A DNA stretch of 64,000 nt from Hydractinia symbiolongicarpus (lineage: Eukaryota; Cnidaria; Hydrozoa; Anthoathecata; Hydractiniidae): NCBI RefSeq assembly GCF_029227915.1, contig NC_079881.1, forward strand, positions 16,219,501 to 16,283,500. The letters run 5' to 3'. The notes below the pieces were generated by a model, which saw nothing but the letters and a program-made list of their open reading frames with translations, was not told the DNA's origin and searched no databases. The translations under genes were made by a program, and so were the position numbers. This document shows, one piece after another, positions 24,301-37,200 of the stretch (positions within the stretch are counted from its first letter, which is position 1; each line of letters begins with the position of its first letter).

Positions 24301-24803
24301 TTGTTTGTTTGTTTTTTTGCTTGTTTGTTTACTTTCCTAATTCCTGCTTCCGTCAGAACATCGAACCAACACCAACCATGTCGTTAGATATAGATATTGC
24401 TAGAGTGTAAGTCTGTCAGCCGATAATAGTGGGCTTTTACACTGTGATTGTTTTCCTTTTAGGAAAACGAGAAAGCAACTTGGCTCTTATACTTGGTATT
24501 GTCCTGGGTGTGATTGTCTTAATTGTGGTTGCAGTGTTATTTACTTATTTATATAGAAGATTAATAGCCGAAAAAATATACGAGTAAGTATGCGGCTGTG
24601 GCTTTATCAGCTGTCTTGGTCCTATTTATTTTAAAAAAAATTGCACGGAACTTTTATTCTTTGTCATTTTTAGAGCTGCAACATTAACCCTACCTCGTAA
24701 AAAGAGAGAAAAATCTTGCACAACCAGTACGGACGATCTGGCATTTCATGGCTGGAACGAAGCAAGCACCGCCATGTTGGCTAAGACTGAGGGTACAATT
24801 TGA
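18301..24803 (+). CDS. leucine-rich-repeat type I transmembrane protein (14 exons, 464 aa)
   Basis: Exons: 18301-18467, 19084-19155, 19341-19412, 20567-20641, 20755-20826, 21339-21410, 22789-22860, 22954-23025, 23285-23356, 23473-23535, 23738-23889, 24082-24264, 24463-24583, 24674-24803. The sum is 1395 nt, an open frame throughout. Exon 1 gives a signal peptide (MLRYVLLFLCYVDITFC) and an LRRNT cap (CVQSCSC...ICYRKGFTKFP). Exons 2-9 are almost all exactly 72 nt, each one phase-2 LRR of about 24 residues (for example DLSNNKLQNIRKDV). Exon 11 carries the LRRCT (NPIKCDC). Exon 12 is a Ser/Thr-rich, mucin-like stalk. Exon 13 gives one membrane span (LALILGIVLGVIVLIVVAVL). Exon 14 is a short basic tail. 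It is probably a cell-surface adhesion or recognition receptor; the ligand is unknown. AATAAA near 25127 could be the polyadenylation signal. An extra 72-nt exon may be hidden in the longer introns. Confidence 0.85.
22393..22752. repeat. 103-bp intronic tandem repeat (about 3.5 units)
   Basis: The CAGACGTTCTGTGATG block recurs at 22481, 22584 and 22687, giving a 103-bp period. Units share TCACAAATTTACGCC, TTTGCTTCAACAATTTGGTG and ATTAATTACACAC blocks. Each carries a CTGTTTCAG sequence resembling a splice acceptor, all upstream of the true acceptor at 22788. Confidence 0.85.
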
Positions 24804-27800
24804 ACTCACGTGAATACCACACGTGACAATCAAACTAAGCCACACGTTTACGCTCTTGTCGTATGTAAGTGCATGGATCAGTGACAATGCTGCCTTTACT
24901 TACATCAGCCGTTACACGTTTGATGAACTTCCTAGTGATAAACATTCAGATATTCAAAAAAGATTTTTGTACTCGTAACATACACGCTGTTAAAAGTGTA
25001 TACACGTTTATGTATATCAGTTCCTGATCCATAATCAGATCTATTGCAAGTAGGCTCGATGTATAATTAGGGACAGACTAACTCTACTTATTAGAACAAG
25101 GATTGCACTGGACTTACTTGCCAGAAATAAACACATTCGATACTGATGATGCTTGCGAGTTCTTAACGCAATCCAAACAGCTGCATGGCGAATCTTGAAG
25201 GCGTTTTTAGTAGTATATAATTGTAGATAATAAGTTTTTAATAAGTATCTAGCTTAGTGCAATACAATTTTACAATATACTTTAAAATATGTTTGTTATT
25301 TATTTTACGTTTTTCAGATTTTTATTTAGAAATATTTAAGTTGTTAACTTGTAAATAACTGTTTTAAAAGTAAATATTTTTAACCCCTCTTTCTCAGGGT
25401 TAAAGAAGTGTAAAGTGGGCGTTCATTCTGTATTTTGATTCTAGGCCTGAACTTTTCTCCAAGGCCTGACCAGCTAGCATTTACTTTAAAATGATTTGGT
25501 TTCAGACGCTTATCAGAAAAATAGAGCTCATCAAAACCACCTCGATAATTCTGATCTCTTAAATTTAGTCACGATAAAGCAACGTGAAAGTCATTTCTTT
25601 TTGTCAAATGAATTACTTTAAGGGATTGATTTTGGCAAAAATTGATTCTCTCAAAATTTGCAAAAAAAATTGTTTGGTTACATAAGACTTTTAAATTGTC
25701 TTTCTGTTTGTCTGTCTTTCTGTGTGTGTGTTAAAACTGTAGCTGCCTATCGAGACGGGCGAATTGTGATAGATTTATGTACAAGTTAGCGGTATGTAAA
25801 AAGCATTACATTTTTGTCAAATTGTTGATTGGAAAAATTTGCGAAAAAATTAATTTCCGCGAAAATTAATTGTCTGAAAGTAAGTCTGCGCGAATTATAG
25901 CAAACTGTGGCAATATGCGAAAAAGTAAACCCACTGAAGGTAGATGTTTCATGACGAAGTGCTTTGTTTACAGCTATTTCTATCCATAAGATTTTAATCT
26001 AATTAACATTTTTAAGGTGATTAGTGAGTGTGAAATTTACGCCAAAAAAACAATCACGAAAATAAGAAGTGAATATTGATTGTGGACACCTTAATTTAAT
26101 TTACGCTAATTTACAATATGCTTTAGCAAGAGTTTGAAATATTCAGTTTCTGCTGAAAGTGATAACAAACATTTTGTCAGACACATTTTTTTTCATCTGC
26201 AGAATTAAATTGAAGAAGCATTCATAAGTTTAAACTAGGTGGTAATAGAATAGAAGGTACTACTCTGGTTCAGTGGTACTTTTACTGTTTTTTCATCTCA
26301 TACTCCTGATTTCTTTTTCTTTTTTCTCTTCGTCGACCGTTTGTGACTTCGAGATGTCTGCAACCCCAACAGAGTTTCAACCTTTTTTAACTTTTATTTC
26401 TCTTATAAGTACTCGTTGTTAATAAAACAGGATCAGATATATCGGTCTTCTTAATTTTCTCAATTTCCCTTTACTACCAAATACAACCTGTAAAAGTTGA
26501 CTTGACTGAATTGTAGTCAGCAGAGATCTCTACATCTATTCATGCAAAAAGGAGGTGTGAAAAATATGTTGCTCGGGCAGAAAAAATAAATTAAAACGAA
26601 AAGAGCTCTATGCAGCTTTTAACTACAAAAAATTCTGCAGGAGGTCCAAAATGATTTTTTTAACCATATTTCTGCTCCTGTTCTTTCGTATTTTACGTCG
26701 AAGATTGATCTAAGGTAAATCGGACCGTACCTGCGGTCGGAGCGTTTAAGTTTAAGAGCGCTTAGTACATGTGTACTACACGACACATACCTGTTGAATT
26801 ATTATTAAAGTTTCCCGTAACAACGGTTTAAATCGAAACAAATTATATATAAAGTACAAACTACCGCCAACCTTATATATGAACAACAGGACACCCAGGA
26901 TTTTCTATTTCGCGAATATGCTTCTGTAAAAGTTCCAAAAGTGAATCGTAACATCGGTTTAAATAGGTTACGATTGTTTGTTTTGAACAACGTGGCCTTA
27001 AGTTAAAAAAACGTGAATAGCTAATTTTGAGCAGTGTAAAATATACCTTAGAAGAAGAAACAAATCTTTCATCTCGTGTTGATAAAAAATTACAAACAAA
27101 TGGGAAACACAGGCCTGTCTTTACCCCGTCGTAGCAAAAATTCAAAAAAACAAGAACGAAAACGGTGTGAGAGCTTTGAATGTTAAGCCTTGTTGTGTCG
27201 TGTTTTGTTGGACTGTTATAGCCTAGAGTGAGTTTTTTGTATTTATATCTAAAAATGTTTGCCATTATTGCCACATAAGATCCAACAACATTTCTCATCA
27301 CCGAAAAAACTTTGTTTAATTAGCGTCAATTAAGCTTCGAAGAATTTTAGGCTAATTAAGTTTTTTTTACGGTTATCCCTTTAGCCTTTTCTCTTTCATA
27401 CATGAATTCCATGCATTGGAAACAAAATTATTAAAACAAAGGCAGTTTTTGTCATCTTTAAAATATGGATAAATCAAATGATCAATACTTTGAGACCGGT
27501 GCAAAATTGTATTTATAGGGATGTTTAAATATTTGAATATTTGTTTTCCAAAGATGACCATTTCTAAATATATTATGTCAAGGTTAGTTAGGTGGCTTTA
27601 ATGAGTTCTACATATGGAGAAAAATAAAGCATTTTGTTAGCATTTATTACATATACAAAAATACATCATCTTACTTTACCCAACGTCAAAAAAAATTTCT
27701 AACACTCCGTTTCGTATGGGGCCTTAAACGTGACTTTGGTACTTAAACGTCCAGGAATTCCAGTTATTTGTCGGAAGTAAAGAGCAATGGTACGTCATAT

Positions 27801-28054
27801 AATTTCTTGTAACAATGCTTAGACTTTAGAAATTTTAAACGACCAATTAAAGCGGCGATGAATGTATATCTATTATTAATTACTATGTAACAAATCAATA
27901 TAAATTTTTCATAAGGTTTTTTGAAAGGATCCGTAGTGAGTATAGCGGAGCTTATCCAATCAGAAGTCAATTGTAATAATACTGATTTTTTTAGCAGGTG
28001 AACAAAATTCAACATTTATTTCTACATTTTACTAGCAAGAAAACAAACGCAATA
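24804..28054. other. intergenic region between the LRR and DEG/ENaC genes
   Basis: It holds the probable LRR 3' UTR (to about 25260). No domain-bearing frame is present; the longest open frame (26873-27301, minus) shows no motif or codon pattern I recognise. A pyrimidine-rich TTTTTTTAGCAG acceptor at 27985-27997 suggests a 5' UTR intron or trans-splice acceptor for the downstream channel gene. Confidence 0.4.
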
Positions 28055-29490
28055 ATGGAATTGAACGCTGCCGTGTCAAAAGATACCCAGACATCGTCTG
28101 CAAAGAAATTATTATCCAGATTTGCTGAAAACACCACAGCTCATGGCTTTGCTCAGATCGCACTAACAAAAAATTGCTGGGTTAAATTGTTTTGGCTACT
28201 GGCAATTACTGCTTGTCACATAGGAATTTATTTTCAAATTAAACCTTTACTTACACGGTATGCAAAGAAACCAGTTGTAACAAAGATATATCAAACTACT
28301 GATAATTTGATGACCTTCCCTGTTGTTACAATTTGCAATATGAATCCTGTAAGAAAAAAATACGCAGATGCAATTTTTAATGCTACCACTGATGAATTTG
28401 AAGCGGATAGCAATAACACTAACACTTCCAACGCGTCTGTCTCAACATCCCTTCAAATGACTCAAACAACGTTAGGGAAGGATAAGACTGTCAAAGAGTC
28501 AATACTATCCAACTTAAGTTTCAACTTAGGGGATAAGATTTTCGAATATGGACATCAATTTGAGAGTATGCTATCCAAATGTGAATGGAACTTATTCTAC
28601 GATTGCAAGAATTTGATATACTGGACCAAATTTGGCATTGGAAGTATGGTAACTGTTTTACTTTCAATAGCGGTTATGCACGCGACAACCAAACTGTCCC
28701 AGTTTTGCACTCATCGCAAACAAACATTAATGAAATACTCTTATTAGAGCTTGATATAAGCTTTAACGATTACTACCTGCCATTAACGAAAAAAGCTGGA
28801 ATTATTCTTCATGTTAGTGATCATGATGTAGCAAAAGATATAACGTCACAGTCCCACTACTTGTCTCCAGGTTACGAGCATCTTGTTTCCATGGAAAAAA
28901 CAAAACGAAAGAGAGCTGATCCTTTTAAAAATAAAACATGCATAGAGCATTATGAAACTGATTTTGGAAAGCAGCCGTTCAATGACCAAAGAATTGTTAA
29001 GAAATATACCAACAAAATATGCATGGATGTCTGCTTTGCTCAAACTGCAATAAAAAGATGCAACTGCACCCCATTTTGGTTGCCTTCCTTGAATGGCAGC
29101 AGAAGGTGCGTTTTCGGTGACGCAAAATGTGCCCTTGATGTTGATTATGAGTACAGTCGCAGCAATTTGTCATGTCTAGCGGGGTGTAAATTTCCCTGCG
29201 ATGAAATTAACTATAAGTTAAGCATATCGTCGGCTAAATTTCCCTTGGATGAAAAAGAGACAGGTGCGCAGAATAAGTTAGGAGTTGCTCTCTCTTTTGG
29301 AAGGCGTCAGACAGTTGTTATGCAAGACGAAGAGTACTACATGATTCAGAATTTGTTGAGCGATATTGGGGGACAACTTGGTTTATGGTCAGGTGTTTCT
29401 GTGTTAACATTAGTTGAAGTAATATTTTTCTTAGCATATGGGGTACGCATTTTCGGTGAATGGACAGTAATACTTAAAAAGCGTCGGTAA
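28055..29490 (+). CDS. DEG/ENaC amiloride-sensitive-type sodium channel subunit, single frame break
   Basis: An uninterrupted exon from ATG 28055 to TAA 29490, except for one reading-frame change between about 28610 and 28650. The N-terminal part holds the gating HG motif (TTAHGFAQIA), TM1 (CWVKLFWLLAITACHIGIYF) and the post-TM1 FPVVTICNMNP motif. After the break the other frame resumes exactly with the family KYGNCFTFN motif, followed by a Cys-rich extracellular domain (CMDVCFAQTAIKRCNCTPFW, CLAGCKFPCDEINY) and TM2 with the GLWSGVSVLTLVE filter region. Family members are about 450-550 residues, matching the combined length. They form trimeric cation channels gated by peptides or protons; hydrozoan relatives (HyNaC) are neuropeptide-gated. 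The break could be a sequencing error, a tiny intron or a real mutation. AATAAATAAATAAA follows at about 29611. Confidence 0.85.
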
Positions 29491-29547
29491 AGAAAGGTAG
29501 AAAAGAAGGGCGAGGTGGAAAATGCTATAGAGCTGGACCTTAGCACG

Positions 29548-29574
29548 ATGTTTGTTGTTGTTGTTGTTGTTGTT
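29548..29574. repeat. (GTT)n microsatellite
   Basis: About nine GTT units in the 3' flank of the DEG/ENaC gene. Confidence 0.9.
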
Positions 29575-29639
29575 GAATATACGTTCACGTTTGTATCAAG
29601 TAATATTCTAAATAAATAAATCAATAAATGGTGATATCA

Positions 29640-32600
29640 AAAAATTAGCAAGGTTATGTCAGCTCGCACGTAGATTATCACTGTCAACTAACGTCTAGGT
29701 TATTGTGTTTGCTTCTGATTTGATAGAGAATGATGTCTGGCATAGTGGACCTTCGTTTCATCAAGACCACTCCCTCATGGTAAATTTCAATCGAAAAATT
29801 GCAATCCATCAGTATGTAAAAATTGTTTTGAAACACTGGATTCCGTTTTAGCACGCTGAGATGAGTGGGATGATTTCGGGTGTGTCAGTACAACTTCTTT
29901 TATGTGTCGGAATTATTAAAAAATTTAAACTATTTAGTTTATTGAAGAAAATTTCGCCATTATGAAGATGGCAAGCTTTTTGTCACTTTTTTTTATCATA
30001 ACGTTTGTGTTGACAACTAGTCGTGACAAAAGCCTGAGAAATCACTGTCGCTACTTTTAGAGGTCAACATTTCCATTTGATTAAAGATGGTAGCGTTGTC
30101 CGAATTTTCATTGGCTGTCTAAAGCTGCTAAATTACAGACGCCGCAGCTAGAAAACAATTTAATGCGTATGGACAGATACTAAACGCTGGGACCCGCACC
30201 TACAAAATTTTTTATGAACCCATGTTTACCCATGTACATTATTGCCTTTCCTTACATCGCGCATCCATATTTAAAGTTTCAGTTAGCTTTTTATTTTAAG
30301 ACTCCGTTTTATTTAGCACAGTACTCTAACTCACTATTACAGCGATGTATTAATATCATTGGCGTAGTAACTTCAGTTTAGTCACCTAAGTGTTGCATTT
30401 GGCGATTTTTACTCGGATTTTTGCGTACGTTGCGGGAGGCTATTGCACGTGTTGAAAAAAGTTATTGCAAAAGTGCAGTTTGCCCAACCCCGATGATAAA
30501 CTACATGTGAACAGAGTTCATGAAAAGCTTATTTATGGACTCTGACAAGACAAGTTTGCCTCTAAAGGAAAATACCAGACCAGGCCAAAATTCGTCTTTC
30601 TAAAAAGATGTTTTTCCCTCCTAAAAAATGCGCAGTTTAAGTTCAATAACTTGAAAACAAGTGGAAATAACTGACGTCATCTCCTACATGGTTAACTAGG
30701 GACCACCTGGGACGTTTTTGAGTCTCAAATGTTTAAATAACTCGAATAACTCGACTGTTAAGCGAACAACTCGACTTTTAAACGGATACATCGACTTAAG
30801 TTGTGTGAAAAAACGATATTTCCCAGGTTTTAAAATTACCCAAAAGACCGCAATTCTCTGAATCACCGCCTACTTTATCCTATTTTTACTGTTTAAGTGC
30901 TTTGCAAATGTATAAACAGGAGAGAAATGCGGAGGATTTATAAATATTTATCATATTCCATTGATACGTCATCATAAATGTGTCAAATGTTAATGTCATA
31001 ATATTTTTTTGCAATTGACTATGCGGTTTTATCACATCTATGCTGCATCAACCACGGGGGACAGCTATAGTTTGTAGTTCGTAGAGAAAATCACATTTTT
31101 TGACTAAAGTTTGATTGGTAATGCTTTTACAATCATCTAAACACGTTAGAACAATATAATTGCAAAAAATTCACCATAATAAATGTGCTAACTTATACAA
31201 CTTGATATAGACCATTTTTGGTAGAAGACGGGAATTGTATTGACTTCAGTAGCGAACACAAGCTCATTGTTTTGATACAATATTGCGTGAGACTGTTAAC
31301 ATGTGTTAAGAGAATTTCTAATCTTTTTTCTCGCCTTGTGTTGATGACATGTTCAAACATAAGTTAGGTGACAAGGTCTTACGTTCTCCTTTTAATACGT
31401 GAGTTTTATTTACCTTTTTTATCAGGAAAAAGTGACCATTCTGTAAATAATGACTACGAATAAATCCAAACCCAATTCTATCCACGTTATACATATACTA
31501 GTCAACAACCTTTGAAAAAAACCACGGGATCACCCGTCCTTTATTTATAGCATTTTGTGTTTTCGTAACTGACAGGTAAACAGACAGACGACGGCTATTA
31601 TTAGAGAGAAGCATGATGGAGTGTTTGATATGTATAGAAAGAAAAGATAAATACTGTGGAGATAAATACTCTGGAGTACTGAATGTATTCAAAATTAATA
31701 GTTGTAGGTGTGGAACAATTAAACAGGAAAACATGGATATTTGGGAAAAAATCCCAAATTTTGGTTGTTTAACTTAAATATCATTCACAACAGCAGTACG
31801 GCATTGTTGGTAATTGGCTTCTGCAGACTTTTGCATGATAAATGAAAAATTGGATTGTTACGATAAATAAATCAATAAATATGTGAAGAAACTAAGAAGG
31901 AGGGATTGTAAAAAATATCAAAACAATAACAATCAATTCATACAAAAAATTTAACACGCCTTTGTTTAAAATGTTTGAACAGTTTAAGAATAAAAAGTAA
32001 GAACTTGCGAGAAGCTTTTCTTTTCGCTGTTATCTTATTTTTTGTTTTTGTAAACAAAGATAATATATGATGGAAACAAACATTAAGGAGAATTTGATAG
32101 ACAGTTAAGATTGACAGTTTGACATGCATCGTTCGAGAAAACTTTCGAAAACAAATAAACTTTGTTAATTCGTCTATTAAAATTGTTTTTAACAACACGT
32201 TGAATCGTTCTTGATAATTCGATGAAAAATAGTGTGCTCTGTCCATGTTTCATTTGACCCTGGGTTTACGTCACTATTTGACCCTGGGTTTACCTTATCA
32301 TTTGACCAGAATGCTCTAGGACTTTATGAAATCTCTGCTTAGCCTTCATAAAAATCTTTGCTTGACTTTCATAGCAATGTTGTTCATAGATACATCATCT
32401 TTAGATATAAAGATTTGATATATATACATTTGAACAGCTAACTTCCTTTAATTTTTTTATGTCATTTTGGTCTTCAAAAATAGTAAATATTTAGATCTTG
32501 GAAATATTTCGGTACATGAAAATTTGCAACATTTCAATTATCTTTAAATCGACTCCTTTGTACAACAAGTGTTTGCTTGATGGTACTTCAAAGTTCTTTA

Positions 32601-33168
32601 ACTTGTAGCTATTTTTCTCACACGTGCTTTCAACAAAACTTAAAATTATGGATCATATGCAAGCTATTGTCTGTAAATATTGAAAGCTCGATATCTAAAT
32701 GCTTACCATCACAAATATTTTCTTAGTAAGTTAATATTCTCCATATTTTCATATTTTGTTATGTTTATTAATTCGTTACTGTACTAAACTTTTGTAATAT
32801 ATGGCGACCTTTGTTGTTTTGGAACAGTGTAAGAAAGAAGCAGCGGTACAGCGGAGCCTTTTAGGAGCTTAACTGTTGCTTTGAAATACGAAAGAATGTC
32901 TCCATGATCCCATTCAAAAGGAAACAGTTAACTGCTCTAGCTCTAGGTCAAAAAAATTATGTATTTGTGTTTAACTGTTTCATAAATATGTCGGAATGTA
33001 GATTTTTTTTATTTATTTATTTATTTTTTTTCATTTAAAAGAATTAACCATCTGAAGTGACATCGTAAAAACGTTTGTATAAAGTATTAGCCAACAAAAG
33101 CATGTCTTCTACTAGGTTTTCCAAACCCCGTTTTTTCCCTTAACAGATATATAGGGCTGTATTCTAAC
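29640..33168. other. gene-poor intergenic region
   Basis: AT-rich with no supported exon. It contains the dispersed repeat unit at 30137-30205. Open frames (31498-31734 and 31938-32246, both minus) have no recognisable features. Confidence 0.45.
30137..30205 (+). repeat. dispersed repeat, GACGCCGCAGC...ACTAAACGCTGGGAC
   Basis: The same design appears on the opposite strand at about 46815-46905 (TAATGCGCGTACCCAGATATTAAACGCTAGGAGCCGC when read on that strand). It is a short interspersed repeat of unknown class. Confidence 0.45.
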
Positions 33169-33296
33169 CCAATCAAAAAACAATGTTACGTAAAAGTACG
33201 CAACCAGAAAACACAGTGACGCCAAGGTATCCAATCAGAAAACACGGTTACATCAGGGTAATCAATCACAAATCCCAGTTACGTTATGGTTAAACA
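33169..33296 (+). promoter_or_regulatory. CCAAT-box-rich short tandem repeat
   Basis: Four degenerate units of about 31 bp: CCAATCAAAAAACAATGTTACG, CAACCAGAAAACACAGTGACG, CCAATCAGAAAACACGGTTAC and ATCAATCACAAATCCCAGTTACG. CCAATCAG is a classical NF-Y site. The array lies about 1 kb upstream of the EGF-pentraxin start codon on the same strand, so it may be a promoter or enhancer. The function is inferred. Confidence 0.45.
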
Positions 33297-34279
33297 GGAC
33301 AAACAAACAAGTAGTTCTTCTTCAATAAAACAAATTGGTGTTTATAAAACAGTTTACGGATTAACGCAGGGAAACTTAAATCATAGACAAACATAAAAGA
33401 ACACAAGCTGTGCTAATTCATTCCCTAGAGCCGTTATATGCTGGCAAGAGAGAAATTTTACTGTGGTGAGGAGACAACGTGGCGAAGGTTGGTTTGTATA
33501 GACTTATATGCCTCTTAGATTCAGAATACAACAATATTTTATATCAGCGTTTCATAATTGCTCCACTAACCATCTCCTAATCTTAAAAGTTACTTATTAG
33601 GGTAATTTGAACAGGTTTTATGCAGTGTTATATAGAGCGTGTTTAGCTGACAATTTTATAACATTGATCAAATTTCACACTCAACTTTTCCATGCCCTTC
33701 CTCTGCTCTCTCTCTTTACAGTGCGTTAATTAATTTAATGTTTATTTCGCTTAGCAAGTACCTCTTCATTTTTATTTTTGCGCAAAGGAAACATTTGAAG
33801 TTAATCAAAGTATATCCGATACGTTGTCAATCAAAATTGACAAGAATTTCGTGTATTATTATCATTATTGGTACAGCAATCGATAAAGCAGAAACCACAG
33901 TATCCGCTATAGTTTATTTGTACAAGCTTGCTGCACTGCTCGTCTTACATACTAGTATACTGAAGCAGTTGCTGAGAAAGAGTTAGTGAAAATAGTATAA
34001 GATGTTTTTTTTTTAATATAGTGTCTAATGATTTAAAGTTAGTTTAGAGATGTTAGATCTATTTTTACGTATTAGTCACGCATGCGTCGTTTTTAACATT
34101 TTTTTTTCTTTGCTTGGAATTGGATATACATATACATACTTGATAAAGTATTTTTATATATATGTTAAAGGATAAGTGTTCAGGTCATAAAAGCATGTTT
34201 AGCTGATAATATTTATCTATCTTTTTTAATTTTATAATAATGTATATTATATTTCATTCGTTTCTTTTTTAGGTTAAAA
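33297..34279. other. upstream region / 5' UTR of the EGF-pentraxin gene
   Basis: The coding start lies 8 bp after an acceptor (TTTCTTTTTTAG, ending at 34272), so at least one non-coding exon or a trans-spliced leader precedes it. That exon was not identified. Confidence 0.45.
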
Positions 34280-37200
34280 ATGAAATTAATCGAGTTGCTG
34301 ACGGTAAGTGATTTTAAAAAGAATGAATTAATAAATGAATGAATGTTTTTTTATTTTTTAATATCTAATGCAGATACAACATTCCTTTGAATATTAAAAT
34401 ATTCCAGTACTTGAAAAAGGGACAACAATTGCTTTAGAGAGCTAAGGATGAAAGTCCAAGTAATTTGTTGGAAGGAGAAGTGTCGATGTGCGTTGTGTTG
34501 CACATTCTATACCTCAGCTAAGATAATATTCTGATGCTAATATTTTCGGTTTAGTTTTTGCCTAAACTTTGTTGTTCTTAAGTAAAGTAAGAAGGAGTAA
34601 GTACGAAGTAATAAGAGGCGAACAAAAGTATGGATCATTTCCAATTTTTGTTGCTAATTAAACCATTGCTAAAGAGTCTTATTTGAGTAAATTTTGAATA
34701 AGTCACAAAAAACAGACCTCTGGCAAGATACATGTAAAATTAAGTTACACCCCATTGCTGAAAATAAAAAAAATTCTCTTTGCTATAGCAGTAAGAACTT
34801 TTTTACTTTTTTAAAAATGTGTGAAGTCAGAGAAATATTGTTATATTCTACAGTTTCCTCTTATTACTTCCATATAAAGAAATGATTCATCCTCTCGACG
34901 GAAAGGAAGTGTTATTTCATATCAAAACAAGGAATCTATTAACATCTCCCATTTGCGTTTTGTTTCACTGTATGACTTTGTTTAGTTCTGATGTTGTTCA
35001 AAAAAATGTGTCCTTAGAAAAAACAACTGAATTTGCTTTGCTTAGAAGTTCCGATTATCCGTTAACTTATCCGTCCTGTCCAGGGATAACCTTGCGTACT
35101 TCACACGTGAGGTGCGAAACGAGGATATTTGAGTCCATGACCTTAAGTAAATTATTTGTCAATATTTGGATTATAAGATAATATGCAAATGGAAAAAGTA
35201 TTTTAAAATAAGCAGAGCTCAAAAGTATTGTTCGTCAAACAACAAAACTAGAGGAATGTTGAAACCTTCCTCCAATGAAGTCAAATCTTTTTATAGTTAG
35301 ATTTGTTTACCAATGAAAGAGATATCTTCACGCGATATTATTTCTTAGCCAACCAACCGTAAGTAGGTTAGACAGAAATAGACTTTTATACTTCTAGGCG
35401 AACAGGCGAACAAGCGAACCGGCGAAGAAGCGATCGGGACAGCTGGGTATTAATTTAACAACTAAACAAATTAAACAGGGGTAGTACATCATCACATCCT
35501 GTTTCGCTTTTTATTTTGTTTGCTAAGTGGGTATTACTAATGAAATCTGAGAAATATTTATGGAGGGGCTTTAAGGGGATTTAAGGCTTAAGGTGATTTA
35601 AGGCTTAAGGAAAAAAATTATGCACATTTCTGCTGAGGATGTAAGTGTGACCATGCATTTTAAAACGGCACATATGTAGACGCCATTTTAAAATATATTT
35701 TCTTTCTAACTCCGAATTCCTTCTCCGTTCATTCATAAACGAAGTATTTACATTAAGAATTTGTTCGAATAAACCCAGGAAAAAAAATAGGAAGTAAATT
35801 TTGAAGTGAGTTTAAAAAGTTTAATTTGCTATTTATGACCACATTTTTACTTACCAATCCGCATTGTATTCTTGTCTTTCTAGATCAGCTTGTGTTGGTC
35901 CGTCGTAGCGAGTGTGAAGATGACGTATGTTACTTATGAAAGTCCAGGTAAAAAACGGCATCAAAAAATAACGTCATTGACGCGTCACCAAACGTTAAAA
36001 GCTTCCCTTAGTTTAAACATTTTATTGACGTTAGCATACTACTCTGGTATTCTTGCGAACGCTCTCTCAAAATAATGTGTCATATTAAGTCTACGGTAAC
36101 GCAAGAATTGTAATAATAAATTCGGATTTTATCATATTTTGTTTTGCCACATTCGGGTTCGGATTCTCTACAGCAGGTTTAATATTAACTAATGACCTAC
36201 TCAAAGCCTGATTGTTTTAAAAGGAAGCTACTCATAAAATTTCTGACTTATTTCTCTCACAGAGCGGTGTATTTCTCAATGCATGAATGGTATTTGCATC
36301 ATGGGATCGGACAACACGACCTTTTGCAACTGTATAAATGGTTACCATGGCAAAAACTGTCAAGGTAAACAAATCTTCTTATAATTTTTTAGATTCTTAT
36401 TGCTAGTGTAGACGATCAACATATTGCGTTTATTTTCATTTTTAGAGCATCCCTGTGATCAGAATCCCTGCAAGCATGGTGGAAAATGCATCCCAGAAAG
36501 CATTGATGCACGTTACTCAAAAAGTGCTTTGCTACGAATGAAATCAATGCCCAGTCTGATGTATCAGTTGATGTCGTCAAAATATGCTAACAATGTTGTT
36601 CTCGGCTACCGTTGCGATTGTCCCAATGGATTTCCTGGCGAACATTGCGAACGTAATAAGACTTATATTTTTTTGATAATAATTCGAATGCAACAAGACT
36701 CTATGTTCGTGTATTTTGCAGAGCAAGGTTAAGTAAGAAGAATGTTTTATTCTTTTCTAGGTCGGGCGGTATGTGCAGGAAATACTATAGGTATGTTTAT
36801 GTTTCATAATTACTTAACAAGTCTTCAATTTATAGCGTTTACAGAGACGTGGGTTTGAGTGTAAAATGGGTGGACCTTACCAATGGCCTTTCATATAAAA
36901 ATATACTGCTAAATAGGAAATTAATTCTGTTTCATATGGCTCAAGTTTGATTATATCGACGTTGAGTGATTACGGGTTACGGTTATTAGATTGCATGTCT
37001 GTATTTCAGCCTTGCTGTTATGTCAATTTCCATCTGTTTTTTTTATCCTTCATGTTTACCAGAAACACCGTTTGATACTGATGTGGTTACATGCGCTGGT
37101 GTGGGAAAGTGCATAAATGATGGTGGTTCTATCTCGTGCAAGTGTGAGCACGGTCATGAAGGCATCCGTTGTCGAAGTAAGATAATTATCAACAACACTG

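Noticed and set aside
26873-27301. 142-residue minus-strand open frame
   Set aside because: No domain, no splice context, and composition like random AT-rich sequence.
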